From Monarcha castaneiventris obscurior (lineage: Eukaryota > Chordata > Aves > Passeriformes > Monarchidae), in contig JAMPIT010000484.1 in assembly GCA_026261815.1 (NCBI GenBank), positions 14,296,501 to 14,360,500 of the forward strand: DNA of 64,000 bases. Reading direction: 5' to 3'. The notes beneath the pieces are model-generated. The model was not told the DNA's origin and ran no database searches. It saw only the letters and a list, made by a program, of their open reading frames with translations. A program made the translations under genes and the position numbers. This document shows positions 46,860-61,200 of the stretch, piece by piece (the stretch's first letter is position 1; every line of letters begins with the position of its first letter).

Positions 46860-48130
46860 TTCCCTTTCCCCAGTGCAGTTGAGAATACATGCCTTCTTTT
46901 AGTCTTCTCTTCAGGCAAAACAATGCCAGTTTATTCAAGCCTTTGCTGTAAATCATATTTCCTACACTTTCCCATTGCTCCCTTCTGGGCAGAGTCCAAT
47001 TGGCACAAATTTACCAAAGCATGGAGCCCAAAAGCTGAATCCAGTATTTCTCCTAGGGCTCTATGAACAGTGCCCAGAGCTGAAGGATTGATTTCATTGA
47101 TCTTCTGGGATACCCTGCTGCTTAAACACCAATCTGGAATTGTGTGTCTTTTTCTTTCTTCTTCGCTACCCCAGAAGACAACACTGTTGATACAGTCAGC
47201 TTTCAATTCCTGATAGCTCACAGCCTTTTTTTCATTCCAATGGCTGTACAGTGGGTAGTTCTCTCTTCACACAGCTGAATATCCATTGCCAAGCTTTTAT
47301 TTATCCTTACACTGACTGATGTTTTATTCTACCTTCAGGTTCTAGCTCTGCCCTCCAGCTTAATCACAGTCTGTCAGATGCAAGTTTAATAGTAATGATT
47401 CCCAGATAATTATCTAGGCCATTGATGAAACTGCCCTGGAGACACAGTGGGCGGCTGACGGAATGGGATAATCTGTCCTTCCTTGCCATCCTCCCTCCTT
47501 CTCCCTTCTGTGCTAGTGGCTGGGACTGGCCCAGCCTTGGGTTACCTGCAACAGCACCCAGGGTAGGTGACCTTTGGGCATCACCTACGGATAACTGTAT
47601 TTTTCAATGGATTATCAGATCAACTCTTCCTTTATCTTCCTCTAAATACTTCCGTCTCTCAGATTATTTTTTAATTGTTCCTTGCCAGTTGAATTTTATG
47701 CTTTGGCCCTCTACACACCTATATCTAAGGTCTACAACAACTGTGTAAAAACACCTCCAAATCCATCATCTAATGTAGACCTTTCTATAAATCCTTCCCT
47801 AAAAAAGCTTGAAAAAATTATGGATATATATAAAAATTATTTCAGGAGCTTTATTTTACCTCCTCAGTATCCTTTTTCCTGAGAAAAGTGCATGATGAAA
47901 CTCCCTGCCTGAATGCTTGCTGAGATGTGTTGACATCATTTGGACCCAAGACGCCCTTCAGCAGCATGTGCTCAACCACTTCCTTCCCACTGCTCAGGAC
48001 CCGCCCCAGGAGGCTCTCCTGCTCAGAGTTCTGTGCAGGACAGTCACCAGGACATATCAAACCTGCCCAGCAGTCCCTTCCATCTAGTACACTGCAAACC
48101 TAGGGAATTAAAATTCCCTCATCATCAGCT
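46860..48130 (-). mobile_element. Degraded CR1/L3-type LINE remnants
   Basis: Scattered plus-strand blocks resemble the reverse of ancient CR1: AGCATGGAGCCCAAAAGCTG then ATCCAGTATTTC; GATTTCATTGATCTTCTGGG; and TAATTATCTAGGCCATTGAT then GAAACTGCCCTGG. These blocks follow the order seen in old CR1 elements. Edges are uncertain and the reading frame is lost. Confidence 0.45.
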
Positions 48131-48465
48131 TCTAGAGGATCCTTCTGGACCGTCACAAAAAGCCTCAACCACGTCATCTTTTTTTTGGTGACCCATGGCA
48201 TCCTCATATTTTTTACTTTAGTTTCACCTTCCACAGCATTACCACAGAACAATTCCTTCTGGAACAAGCATGTTGTATAAAATTCAATTCAGGATGCAAA
48301 GATCAACACTTATAACCTCCAATTTTCAGAAGCAGCCCAGATTATAAATGCTGGGTAGATATAGATGCCTCAGGATGCCAGCTCTGATCATTAGATACCT
48401 CCATCCACCTCAGAAAAAAGTTACCAAACATCACTGCCACTACTTTCTACTTATCATTATCAATG

Positions 48466-48600
48466 AACCATAGAATGGTTTGGGTTGGAAGGGACCTTCA
48501 AGATCATATAGTTCCAACCCCCTGCCATGGGCAGGGACACCTTCCACTAGACCAGCTTGCTCAAAGCCTCATCCAACCTTGAACACTTCCTAATTTAGGA
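48466..48600 (-). mobile_element. CR1 LINE 3' fragment in RHOA intron 1
   Basis: Plus strand reads ACCATAGAATGGTTTGGGTT, GGAAGGGACCTTCAAGATCA, CCAACCCCCTGCCATGGGCA and CACCTTCCACTAGACCAG: the reverse of an avian CR1 3' end, well preserved. Same strand as RHOA. Confidence 0.92.
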
Positions 48601-50188
48601 ATTCCCTGAATTTCCTAATTTAGAGGATTCAGTGTACAGATCAGCATCTTTCACCTAGTTATTTTTAGCTAAAATAAATACATTCCTCTCCAGTGGGCAG
48701 CTGTAAGGGGTTGTCAGGTCTGGCAAAGACCCAGAAAAGCAACATCTTGGTAGCACAATAGAGAAAAAATGGATTGTTAGAATGGAGCTACATCTTAGTG
48801 GTGCGTGTCACAAGGACAACACTAACAGCATTCACAGCAGTCGGGTCTTTCTGCTGCATTCTGACATGCTCTGGTTTTCCTAAGTATTCTGAAACATGGA
48901 AATACATCAAATTTGTACCAGCAGTATGTGGGAATCAAAGCACTTTGCTGGCCTAAAGAGTTTCATTTAAGATGCACATTGCACACAATTTAGTGTTTGC
49001 TGCAGCACAGCTTTTCACCAGTGAGTACATGTCTACATTTAGAGCTAAAAAACCTCTATGAACTACCTGAGAGGGTATAACAAACAGACCAAATCCAAGC
49101 TACTACTACCTCACTGTAACTGAACACAAGTACTACACATTCACCCTTTTACACAATGCATTGAGCAGGGAGAGTCCAATAAACCCAGAAAGCTGCTGGA
49201 ACTGTATCACTGATGATGCATGCACAACACTGAGCAAGAAACATTTTATCCCAATTAGTGTAGCAGAATGGCTGCAGTGATCTTCTAGGAGAATCTGTGC
49301 TGTCTTCTGCAGCAAGGCAACAGATCTGCAATTTTTCCCACTCTTAAATGAACCACTCCTCCCACCTTTGCATTTATAGGATTCTCAAAACCAGCTAGTC
49401 TGCTAGATTCAAAGTGGAAACTCTCACAACATGACTCAAGTGACTCATCCGAATGGAAGAGATTCAATTATGACATTTCCTCAGCCTAGGCCAGTGTCTT
49501 TCACAGGTATTACAGGAGCTTTAGACATCATTTACTCAATCCCACTAACATCACAGGAGGTTACAACACAAGGAGCTCCTGTTTGCCGAGTTGCCACACT
49601 AATATCCTTGTTACAGGAGGCTGCTGTTTCTAAGTGCACTGACGCTCCAAGGCTCCTGCAGCATAAAGCCCTGCTTGTTAAGGGAATCCACCAAATACTC
49701 CAGAAGAATTAGAAACGGGGAAAATATTTTTTCCCATGTTTTAAACATACTCCCCCCCAAGTATTACTGTTTACTGCAAGGGAATTTGCCTCTTCAGCAT
49801 GCTATTTATTTTTCCAGGGAACAATTTTTCCAGTGCCTCCTCTCCTGCAGGTCCCAAGGCCACACAGCATGAGTGAGGATTGTGGACACACTGTTGACAT
49901 TCTGAAGTTGGATAGGTTGGCAACAAACGTGCCAGGTTTGTCTGTCTCACTCTGGATCTCATCCTGGAGAAAGTCATTGATGGAAGAAATAGCCCTTTAC
50001 GATCACAAAGGTATCACAACTACATTTAATTTCAATACCAATTAACTACTAGTAACTTTATGTTGCCTGCTATGCTATACGGGCAACTCCATTGCTAAAT
50101 GCAGAATTTTGTAAAAAAAAAGAAATTCTGGATTATAGTATGTCAGCAAGAACTCAGCAGAAGCAGTTCAGCATGCAGTAAGGACGCT

Positions 50189-50205
50189 GGGGGGGGGGTG
50201 GGGGG
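50189..50205. repeat. G-run (G10-T-G6)
   Basis: Nearly pure guanine stretch on the plus strand in RHOA intron 1. Too few separate runs for a standard G4 rule, though G10 can be split into runs. Confidence 0.7.
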
Positions 50206-53200
50206 AAACATCGTTTAAATCCTTTCCCACTCAATCTTGCTGAAGTCCTTAAAAACAAAATGTTGGAGGGTAAAGGTTTTGAAATCTTAGAAAGACTGCC
50301 TTGCTGCTGACTCCTCTACACAGCCCTGAAGCAGTTTGCTGCTGAGTGAATTACAGCCTGGCACTCTTCTCACTTGCTTCATTTCCCCCTAATTCAGTCA
50401 GCCCTGCCCTGGGCAGCAGGAGGAACAAGAGCCAGGCTGAAGGACCAGAAGAAGAAACTCTGCTCAAGTGTCCTCCACCCTGACCAGTGAGGCCCTGCCC
50501 TCTACCTACCACAGGGGAGAACTGACTCTGTCCCAGTCTCTCAACTGCCTCTGTACCTGCATTTACTCTTAAAATACTCACTTTTGTTCGAGTCTGAGGG
50601 GAAGGAAGAAAAGAGTTTTCCCAAAGACTCCAGTGATGAAGAGGGGATGAGCAGGCTTTTCCCACAGTTTTCTTCTGGCCATCTAGCAAGGTCTGGCATC
50701 AAAACTGAGAACTAGCAAAGCAATTTGGAGTGCAAAGTTAATCAGCCCAGAAGCAAATAGGTCTAATTTTAGGGCAGCTGTGTACAGCCAGTGAAGAAAG
50801 AGACTGAACACAGAGCATCTGAGTGGGTGAAGTGGTCCAAAGACCAGGGAATGGGGAGGGGTCAGGCAAACAGGCCGGGAGGAGAATGGCAGAAGGATGT
50901 AACCACTCCTCTAGAACAGAATCCAGGATTCCCACATCTCCCAACAGCAGGCAAGCATCTCAACCTCCTCCTCCTCCACTAAAGTCCCAATAGAAAATGT
51001 CAGCAACTATACATTCTGGAATCCTTTTTCGCTGCTCAATTCTCATTAGTGAAAGCATATATAAACAATTTTAGAAATACTGCAGCTTGCTGCTGAAATG
51101 CTAATCCTGCTACCTTAAATCAGCTTCCTTCAGCACATGTAAGCCTATGTGTGCTATCATGCCATTTTTCCCCACATGACCAACACAGGACAGCCCTGCT
51201 CTTACATAGCAATAGCTGTGAAGTAAGAGAAACTATGACCCCAGTTCACCTCTTCAAGAAGCTGCAAACTGGGAGGCCAACAGCCTTGGGACTGAAATAA
51301 AAGTAAGAAAAAAGATTAAGGAAAAGCGTGATTCAATCACATAAAGGAGTCAGATACAAGCCATGTTTCTGCTACAGGGCTCCCAAAAGATCCTGGAAGA
51401 AGTACATACCCCAAAACATGCTGCAAGTGACCACTTACTTATTGTCTGAACTGATCTGTACAGCCACACTTTTTCCCACTTTCCCAAAGCCAGACACTCT
51501 GTGAGCTCAGTGATCTGCCATTGTGACACCATGAATGACCTGAAATCAAACATTACTGGGGCGGAAGCTCAGTTCAATTCCAAACCACCAGAATAAAACT
51601 ACTAAAAACGCGAATGTGGTCACCTCTATCAAGGGGACAGCCAACACATTTCATTGTAATGACTGAGATCTTAATTCTGTGCAAGTTTGCCCGTGGACAT
51701 TTGCACTCATAAACCAAAAAGCCACATTATTTAAAGTGTTGCTAACAAGGCCTTTGAGAAATAGCTATATTTATATTCCTTACTGCAGCCAGTACATAAA
51801 GCAGTTTGACAGTACTGCAAAATAGACCTATTTCTAACTTCAGCACTATGTGGGAGCAGTTGGTGAGAAAAAGCTATCTGCTGGGGTTTTTTGGGAGGGT
51901 TACATATGAAATCTAACACTTGAAAAAAGTTCCAAAGCTAGCAAAGCATAGGGCAGGCTACTGATGTTGCACATTAAATTTAATCCACAAAGAAATGGAA
52001 ATCTTCTGCTGTAAGACTGAAGCACAATTGAAAAACTGACACAGAAGGTCAGCATAGTATCCAACGGGATTAAACACTGAACACAGGTCCTTTGGGAAGG
52101 TCTTTGGACACGGCAAACCATGTGTTCAGCTTTCTGATAACAGTTCATTCAGCCTGTGTCAACCAGGCTCAAGTCTGGCATGTTTTACTAGTTTGGAAAA
52201 AGTGCCTTGCAAACAGAGCTGTACATTTCCAGAGCCAGCTTTAACTCAGGAGCAGCATAGCTGTGTTCACCCCCAGCTAATAAACCTCCCCAGGTCTCAG
52301 CTAACTCCACAAATAACCAGCTCAAGCCTCTTTGTAACACATCACCAGAACTGGGAACAGGGTCAGCTTAACTGCATTAGGTCTTAGCAACATTGGTTGC
52401 CAGCCCCAGTGAACCCTTAATGACTGATGAGTTTTGTACAGTCATTAAGAGTTATCCAAAAGTACACAATAGGTGTTTAATAGGCACGGGCATACAGTGC
52501 ATCTTCCTTAAGGACACAGTGTGTTGTTCATGCTGACTCTGCAACGGCTGTGATGGGGCAGGAGATTCCTCGTGCAGTCTAAAGCTTGCCAGGGCAATGT
52601 TTTGGAGGAAACCTGAATCAGCTGTCAGCACTAGATCCGTGTTGAGTGTCATGCGGACACATTACGTCTAATCCGAGATATCATGTGAAGTCTCAAAGTA
52701 GGATTCATCCTATCAAATTACAGCCTTTGCCCTTGCTTTCCTCTTCAGGAAAAATCCTGTATGACAACACACAATTCATCTTCCTCTCAGAGAAGAAAGC
52801 TGTTTTGGATTCTAATAAATTTGCTTGATTTTTAACCACCACAGGAAAGAGCAAAACACTTTGTTTTGCTCTCCTTCCCTGTACAGAGCACCTGCCCGTG
52901 CTTTTACAGGAATGATGCCTCAGCACTGCCAAGTGCTCCCAGGAACACATAAACTATCTTTTGTTAGAACACCCAAACCATGACCTGTGCAACCCTCTAC
53001 ACCCAGCACTGTGTCCCACAAGCAGCTCCAATACGGACACTGACCACTGGACCAACTTGTTCCTGCACCTAACCTTACACCTAGAGACTCACAGACCACC
53101 TGTAACTACAGGTCTACACACAGGGAAATGGGTACATTGACTTAGGAGTTGGGTCTCTCCACCTTAGTGCCTGGCATTCCAGATAAGCTCAGGACTGGCT

Positions 53201-53259
53201 TTTTGTGCTAAAGGAGAAGAGGAAAAATGAACAAGAAGCTTCCCCCTGCATGCTCGCCA

Positions 53260-53480
53260 GCCTTCATCTCAGGAGCTCCTTGGGTCAGATGGGGTTCCCA
53301 TGAATTTGGTAACCTCAAACAGATTTCTCCTCCATGAGCTTGTCCAGACTCTCTTTGAACCCATGTAAACTTCCAGCACACACAACATCCTGTTGGAAGG
53401 AGTTCCCACAACTTAATTACACATTGTGTAAAGCCACTTCCTTCAAATTCAAGATTGTCCCTATTAGTTTCTTTTACTGC
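53260..53480 (-). mobile_element. Old CR1-type LINE fragment
   Basis: Plus-strand blocks TTCCAGCACACACAACATCC, AAGGAGTTCCCACAACTTAA and TTACACATTGTGTAAAG resemble a known block of ancient avian CR1 in reverse orientation. Diverged, with no intact frame. Confidence 0.6.
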
Positions 53481-54809
53481 CTCCTAACTCCAAAATGGAA
53501 AGGGAGTGAACAGTTTGCCTCCACTCACCCTTTTCCTGCTGCTCACATAACAGCCTTTCCAGACCGAAGCATCCTAACATAGAGCTGGTTGGTTTTTTTT
53601 TTTTTTAATTACCTTTACACCTTTGACAGTAGTGACTGTCTATTTCTGGCATAAGGAGTAACAAAGTGGGAGAGGTGTCACGGTGAAGTGCGTCAGGCAG
53701 GAATGCCCTGGAGAGCCCAGAAGCACAGCACTGTGTACCCTCCCATCCCATATTGTCCATCACAGCTCCAAACGCCCCAGGGCTGCTGCAGCACAGCTCC
53801 AGGAGCAGGAGCCTTAAATCCATTCACACACTATCAGAGGACCACACCCTGAGCTGCGTTTCAAGTGCAAACAAGCCACAGCTTGGTCATTCCCCAGTAG
53901 GTTTCACCCCGTGCATTAACTCAAGTGCAGACCATCTTTACTTTTAAAATAGAAGTAACAGAATCCAGTACCATGCTCCTCACTCCAGCAGTCAGTTACA
54001 TTTTCTGCATTTTGATGAGGTTTTTCTTGTCACTTCCTCACTTCTTCAGCCTCTGCAAATTTTCCGTTGCTGACATTTTGCATTTCTTCCAGGTGACCAC
54101 TAAGAAACAGAGCCCAAGAGTCCAACTCCTTCAACTCACAACACACACTCACTTGAGCCTCCACTTGCCTTTTGCAGCTGCCCTCTTTCTACTAAATTTA
54201 ATATGAACCATATTGATTTCGTTCTGGCTTAGTTTCTCACTGAAAATGGCATGCAATTACTGTCAAGTGCTAACTGAAGGCTAAGATGAACACTTGCACT
54301 TAAGAACCAAACTAAAACAATTAACACCACTCGTTTCTATATCCCCCAGTCCAGGCTGAGTGACATTGCCTTAATTCTTTCCTGAACGCTTTGTTACTTA
54401 TTCCATTATTGTACCTGGGATTGATGTCTTAGTCTGATGGGATTATAATCATTAAGACTGTCCTACTTCTCTTTATTATTACTACCTATTAGCATTCTTT
54501 CAAACTCAAACTGCTGCAGTATGTAAAGAGCTTTCTGGAAAAAAAATTACATAAACCCCTTCCATTTTCAGGCCAGAGATCTTCAGAGCTAAGATATATA
54601 TCAAAACAGAGGTGTCAATTACCAAGTCTGGTCAGATTAGGTGTGCAATATCATTCAACCTTTTTTTTTTTAACTTAATGAGATAATCAAAATACCTGAT
54701 TACATGGAAGTACCCTGTGTATAGATAAATAACCGCCAAAAGATAGGAAACCAGGCAGAAGGAAATGCTCAGCACTCTCAAAAAAACACCTGTGGAACCT
54801 GCACAGCTC

Positions 54810-55440
54810 AACATCCATAAATGACCTGAAAAAGCGAAGAAAAATAGATATAGAACAAAATTTACTGATGATGTCAAGATGTAGAGGTAATAAAGGCAAG
54901 GGCTAACTGTGATGGATTTCAGAACTTTAACAGGCTCTGTGCCCTGGCAATAAAATTTGAAAGAGAGAAATGTGAAGTGATATGCAACATAAAAACCAGA
55001 TTCAACTTCCTATACGGAATGATGGACTGGGAGTTGATCACTGCCACTCAAGGACAGTATTTAAAGGTTATACAGTTAATTCCTTTAAAATACCAGCTCA
55101 ATACTCCGCAGTGCTAGAGTTTTAAACATTCCAGTATTAAGAACTAGGAGAAAAGGAACAAACCAGAAACTATTAAGTCGATGTAGGAATCCATCGCATG
55201 ACTGCATCTTCTGATGTGTGCAGCTGTGATCCTCCCCATGTCAAAAGGCTATAAATGAACTGGAAATGACTCAGAGCAGGGCACACGGATGATTAAACTA
55301 CACAACAGTGACCATATGAGGAACAACTACAGCAGAACTGGAAAAAGGACAGTCTGGAAGAGTCGCAACCACAGAAGAAAATAACTGGATGCTTCTCTCA
55401 GACCCTAAGGAGAGGTGAGCAAAGCTGGGGCCTGAAGCAA
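54810..55440 (+). mobile_element. Old CR1-type LINE fragment
   Basis: Plus-strand blocks TTACTGATGATGTCAAGATG, AGAGAGAAATGTGAAGTGAT, GACTGGGAGTTGATCACTGC and AACTGGAAATGACTCAGAGC resemble the region upstream of the 3' end of reptile/avian CR1 in sense orientation. Many changes, so an old copy. Confidence 0.5.
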
Positions 55441-56884
55441 GGACAAGCGTACAGGGGATGAGCCAGTTTGAGAGCAAAGGCAGGCAGGGCTCCCAGCAGG
55501 ACACATGGCAAGGCCTCACCATATTTCAACTTTTTAGATCCATAATTTCACAGTCATTTGAGCTCCTTTTTCCTCCCAGTTACTTTCCATGATTTTGAGC
55601 CTCTGTTCTCTATTTTCTGTGTTCAGTTACTACTTTTCTCTTACTTTATCTGTAGGGCTTTCTTGCACTGTTTTTTAAGCATGAACAAAATAGATGCCTT
55701 CATTTCCTTTCCAAGCCAGGTTATTTAATTCACATTCAACACTTGGTAGGAGAAAAATACTGCAAAAGAAGGTTCCTGAAAGATCTTTTTAAACCATGTT
55801 TAAGTCAAAATTTTTATAAACTAAACCAGCAATATATGCGAGCAAAACTCTGCCTTAACACTGTCAACATGCATCCTGTTTTGTTAACACCAGACTTAGC
55901 AGGGTGCTCCTGATCAACTCCCTGCAAAGTTCACCCCTGTACTGTTCACCTCCCTATTGCTATATAATTAGTAAATTAACACCATTTCAGAACCCAGGGA
56001 AAAATACTAATTCGAGCATTTCTCCTTTGTCTTCCTCTGCCATGACAAGTCCCTCTCCAAGGCTGAAGGCAAAGTTTGGATTTTGGGGGCAGAAAGCAGG
56101 ATTTTGTCCTCAGGATCTGTGGCTGCCATTGCTGTCTTTGCCCCTCATGGAACATTCTAGCTCATTTGCCCCCACTGACTACATCTTTGCTATCTGTAGG
56201 CACAACGACTTATGAGAGCACTTCTCTTATGCAATACCGAGTCCCAAGATTACTTTGCACAAAATGAGATTAGGGCTTAATATTGAGGTAATTATAGTAG
56301 ATCTTTGGATTTCCATGTGTGTGTAATCTGCGAAACGCTTTGCATTTGGGCCACATTTTTCTTGGTGTCCTCTCTTCCCAGACACCTCCTGCATGTCAGA
56401 TGGGATGTGGGGCACCTCACACTGAGCAAGGCAGGCTTCTGCTTGGGCAAAGTGGCTCTGTCTTCAGGCACTGGCAGTAAAGCACATATGGACAAGAAAA
56501 ACTAATACTGACTTTTCCAGACAATCATCTTCTTGTACCCACTGACACTCACCTGTGTTCTTTCCTCCTCTCCTCCCACCACAAGACATCTGTTGAAATT
56601 GCACTGGTTCAGATCAAACACCAAGCAAGCCCAACACTGCCTAACACACGCAGGTATCTCAGAGTAAAAGAAGGAGCAAATGCATTGACACCTCTGCAAG
56701 TGTATTTTCTCAGTTGCCAGCTTGGGGCTATTTTTTTTTTTATTCTTTGTGCCCAACAGCCCATTTGACAGTGTTTTCTCCTGTGATTTCATCTGTTTGG
56801 TTCTGAAGCCACGTAAATCGTTGTCATTCAAAGCACTCTGTGGCGCTGCATTCTGCGGTCTCAGTGCAGACTGAGGGAGAGGCA

Positions 56885-58290
56885 CCATCAGTTTTGATCT
56901 AGACCAGACTGTGCTTGGTCATGTCTTTGCCAAGCTAAAGAGTTCAAATCTTTTTAAGCACCCCTCGTATGGAATCCATTCCTTATCTCTGATCACTCTT
57001 TTCAGTCTCGTCTTTGCTTTTCCAGTTGCAATGTATCTCAAAGCACATCTTTCTTTGTGCCAACCCACTGTAATCAGTGTGTTGAGGACTAAGAGCCATG
57101 ATGCTATCCCTCTGTTTTCCTTTTTTTATTCCTTTCCCAAAGCCCCTCATACAAACTCACATGATCACTATTGAACACTAAACTTCCATTTTCACAGAAT
57201 TATGGCAAGCTCTTCCTTTTAAGTGGCAGTAATTAACTTTCACCCCATCAGTGCATAAACAAAGATTACCCCGCTTCTTTGTATTTATCTGGAACAAATT
57301 AATTTGGCATTTTGCTGCCTGTAATTCAGTATCAGAAGGACAAGCTGCAATTCTTCCTAATCAGCTCTTGTGTTTTCTTCCCTTCCTCCTCAACACCTTT
57401 CTCACCAGATCATTTATGAATATGCTGAACAGTAGAGGTGTATACACACAGATCCCTCTTCTTCTCCTGTCCCAAACTTCCCTTCTCTGTGCTTCTCAAG
57501 TCATTCAAAACCTCCAGCAGACATAAGCTGCACCATTTCCTTTGCAAAAGCCACACTTGCTTTCTGCTACTCTAAGTTGTTAGTCTATCTAGTTAGCTTT
57601 TTTTTGTCTTTTATTTTTTAAAAAGGCACTGAACTGTGATATCCTGCTGAACTATCTTTAAGAACTGCTACCATGTAAATCCTCTTCTACTTCTCTGGCT
57701 TCAAGGTACTGAGAAGTTACACAGCGTAATTAATAATTCGGTCATTTCAGGCCTGAATTTCCTTTGGAACCCCTGGGCAAGCACCATCTGGTCTTGGCAT
57801 CTTGTAACTCTATTTATCACTTTGCTCTGTAAATTACTTTGCTGACAATTCAAGCAGAGAGAGATCTTCCAATGAGTCCTGTTCTCAATAAAGAGACGAC
57901 CTGGCACCAGGAACCTCTTTGGACTCCTGGACTCCTCCATGGGAAACTGGATTGCACATAAGTCATCTAACTTTCTACTCATGGCTTCAGCATCAAATAT
58001 TTCTTTAACTTCTTCATCTATTGGCCCTCCAAAATCCAGCACCTTTCTTGTTTCTGATGAACTTGGACATTTTTGGGGTTTTTTGCTATTAGTATGATGT
58101 TTCTCAGAGTGTCTCTGGCAGGTCCTTGTATTTTTCATTTGACTTGCCAGAGTTCACGTTCTTATTTACTTTTCTGGTCAACTTCATGACTTAAACTTTC
58201 TGAAAGGCTGTATTCTTATTTCTAATACTTTCTTTATCCCAAACTGCATGCTCATTCTCATCTGTCAACATTCCACGGTATAATTTAAAA
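56885..58290 (-). mobile_element. Old CR1/L3-type LINE, about 1.4 kb
   Basis: In reverse orientation, in the expected order: TCTTTTTAAGCACCCCTCGT then ATGGAATCCATTCC; AGATCATTTATGAATATGCT then GAACAG; AAGCACCATCTGGTCTTGGC; and TTTGACTTGCCAGAGTTCAC. These match successive parts of the ORF2 to 3' region of ancient CR1. The frame is broken throughout. Confidence 0.6.
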
Positions 58291-61200
58291 TCCTCCCAAC
58301 AACATTTTTGATTTCAAGTGCAGAAGCCTAGTTCTGCTGTGGTTTACATGGAACCCAGCCTTTCCAAACAGCTCTTGGACTGAGGTTCAAAAAATGAGCC
58401 AATTCACTTGGTCAGCACCCAGTGAAGATCCCACTGTGAGATGGCCTTCTCACTTCCCACAATTTCAACAGAGCAGGCGGGAGGTGAAGAACAAAGAGCC
58501 TCCAGGTGTAAAATGTAAGAAAAATGAAATGCTAGCAAAGAATGCAAACAGAGATAACTGGTACTTGGACAGCTGCTAGTTCTTTCAAACCACTGGCACA
58601 TACAAAGACAACTTTCCTTACAACTGTGAAGATGAAGAAGAGGAATCCCTTTGTACACATCTACACTAGCGACCTGCTCCAAATGTGACAGTTCAGGCCA
58701 GGTGAGACAGAACTATTTATGGTTGCAAAGCACTGCTAATTAACTGAGCAAAGAGACTGAATTGAGCCCTGTTTCTGATTAAAAAACAACAATAAAAAGG
58801 CAAGCAGAAAACCCACAACTGTCAGAGCCTGAGGAAAGCAAAACCTCATATTTGGTGTACTGCCCAATTTTACTGGGTATACTTTTAACTCTCCATCTGT
58901 TCCTTTTACAAGGGACCTTGGTCATGAAAGGTGGTCAGAGAAAGACAGCAAACCTTCTGATTAGTTTAATTAGATGATTCACCTAGAAAGGACTGGCTGT
59001 TAGTTGTGTGGATGGCAAATATCTTAATTAAAAGGTGGTCTACAGATATCATAGTTCAACTTTTATAGTCTCAAATGTCCTTCCCAAATGAAAGTATGGT
59101 GATAGGAAAAGGACAGAAAAGAGAATGGACAGGGAAGTGTCACTCTACCAACTCCAATTAGCTTTTGGTACTTTATTCACAGTTCAGAATGAGCAGTAAC
59201 AGAGATCCCATCAAGATCAGAAGCCACCGAGACACCAAACAGTAGTTAGTGTAAAAGCAGCAGTAACTTAACCAGTGTACCACAGACAGTATTTTGGGAT
59301 ATTTTTGCTTATTTTTGAGATTACCTGGAAAGTAATAAGCAACTACCTCTTTCTATTTAGCTACCCACTATTTATAGCAGGAGAGGAATTACACCAAAAG
59401 ACAAGGAGCAGAGGATTTTCATCATGCATTCAGGTGTGTGCAGGTGCATAGCTGTACCCTGGGAATGAAGGTCAGCTGTCATTTGGTGCATTTATTTTGC
59501 ACTGCACTGTTCTGTATTACAGAGTTTCACCCTTATTATGTGTTTTACTAGGACAAGCTCATCATGGATTAATTTAATATTGCAAGGGCACACTGGCTGT
59601 ACTTTATCAACATGCTAACTTCCTCAAACTCACCCATTACACTTCTCCTCCACATTAGTTCAAGCTGCATTTAAAGACACATTGTAAAGCAACACAGCAG
59701 AACATGAGAGAGATGAGATTTAGTATTAAAGGTAAAAGATGGTGTCCGAGTGGAGGCTCGGAAAGAACCAACCTGATGATACCACAGCAGCAGGGAATAA
59801 AATATTAGAGAAACTGTCTTGGGGTGACTATATGATGTGTATCCCCCTTCAGAACCGAGAAGGTACAACTGGCTAATGAAAAGGCAGCCAAGGTCAGAAA
59901 TCTCTAGGGCAGAGCAGACCACAGACATGGTGTGAAGAAGAGCCCACAGGATTCTGGGCTATGTAAATATATTGAGAGAAAAAGATTAAGTGTAAAAACC
60001 AGAAAAACCAAGAGTTACTATCAGAAAAACGAAGAAAGATGATGATACTTCCAGGACCCCTCCAAAATGCTTCCATTTGGAATTTGCTTATCTGAAGAGC
60101 CATCACCAGTCCCACATCCTGGTGGCGGTTAAGATCATTTAGGATGTTTTTACTGTCAATTCCTGGCTCAGAGAACTCCCCGCCTCTGGCGCTCGGCTGC
60201 TGTGGCACTCGGCCAGAGCGTGAGCTTGGTGAGAGAGAAGGGATAACATGAGAGCTGCTCAGCTGAGCTCTGCTGTGACTGAATTTATTTTGCCCCTTGT
60301 GTGAAGGTGGATTCACGTCTTGAAAAATTATTTTTAAAAAACCCTGTGTATTCTAGTGTCAAATTATATAAATCACGCATTCGAATTAATTTATGTCAAA
60401 CATTTATGCTGAATATGCTGTTAAACATTCCAGTGAACTAATTAAAGTGAAATAAGGCTAATGTTTTTCTTTTTTTAAACATGCAGCCTCGGTCCAAATC
60501 AGTGCCAGAATTAGACTCTGTATATTTGAACGAGAAATGCCAGTGCTGTGTGGCTGGAGACCTGGGTAAGGCCAGAACAGGGCAGGAGGAAGGCACACAT
60601 GTATCAGAAGAGCCTTCAACAGAAAGCAAATATTTTCACAATCTTTTCAGGGAGGGAAAGATTTCATATTGCCATACTGGGAAAAAAATCTCCAAATAAA
60701 GCCATTAGAGAATCCAGTATTCTGGGTCACAAACAACATTTACGGCACTTAACTTTTGAGATTTCTGAGATAAAAAGATTAACAGAAGTTTGCTTCTAGA
60801 AGAAGTTCACCATTTCAAAGTCACACAGATGGCAGAACTGACACTTAGGCTAAGCTCTGGGGGAAAAAAAAAAGCAACAGCAAACTTAACATTCCCCAGG
60901 AAGGTCTTAGGGTTTAATTTTCTCCAAATCCTGTATCACACAGAGAAAGGGTGGGTGGGAACCACTGCTCATGAAGTCTTCCCTGCAACAAACAGGTGAA
61001 CTGTACCAGGAGAGAAACAAAAGCTGGATATGAGGCAGCAACTAAAAACAAACAAACCCCCATTCCATACACCTCTTAAAGGGATATCAAAGTAGTTGTG
61101 GTATCATTCGGCTGGGAACAATACTTCATCCTGAGCGTCTGTAATAACTAACTCTGCAAACCTCTGGGAGAAGTTTTTGGGTCTTATTTTTAAAACCCAA

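Noticed and set aside
59735..59770. tRNA-like block (GGTGTCCGAGTGGAGGCTCG)
   Set aside because: No B box, anticodon stem or acceptor stem can be formed around it.
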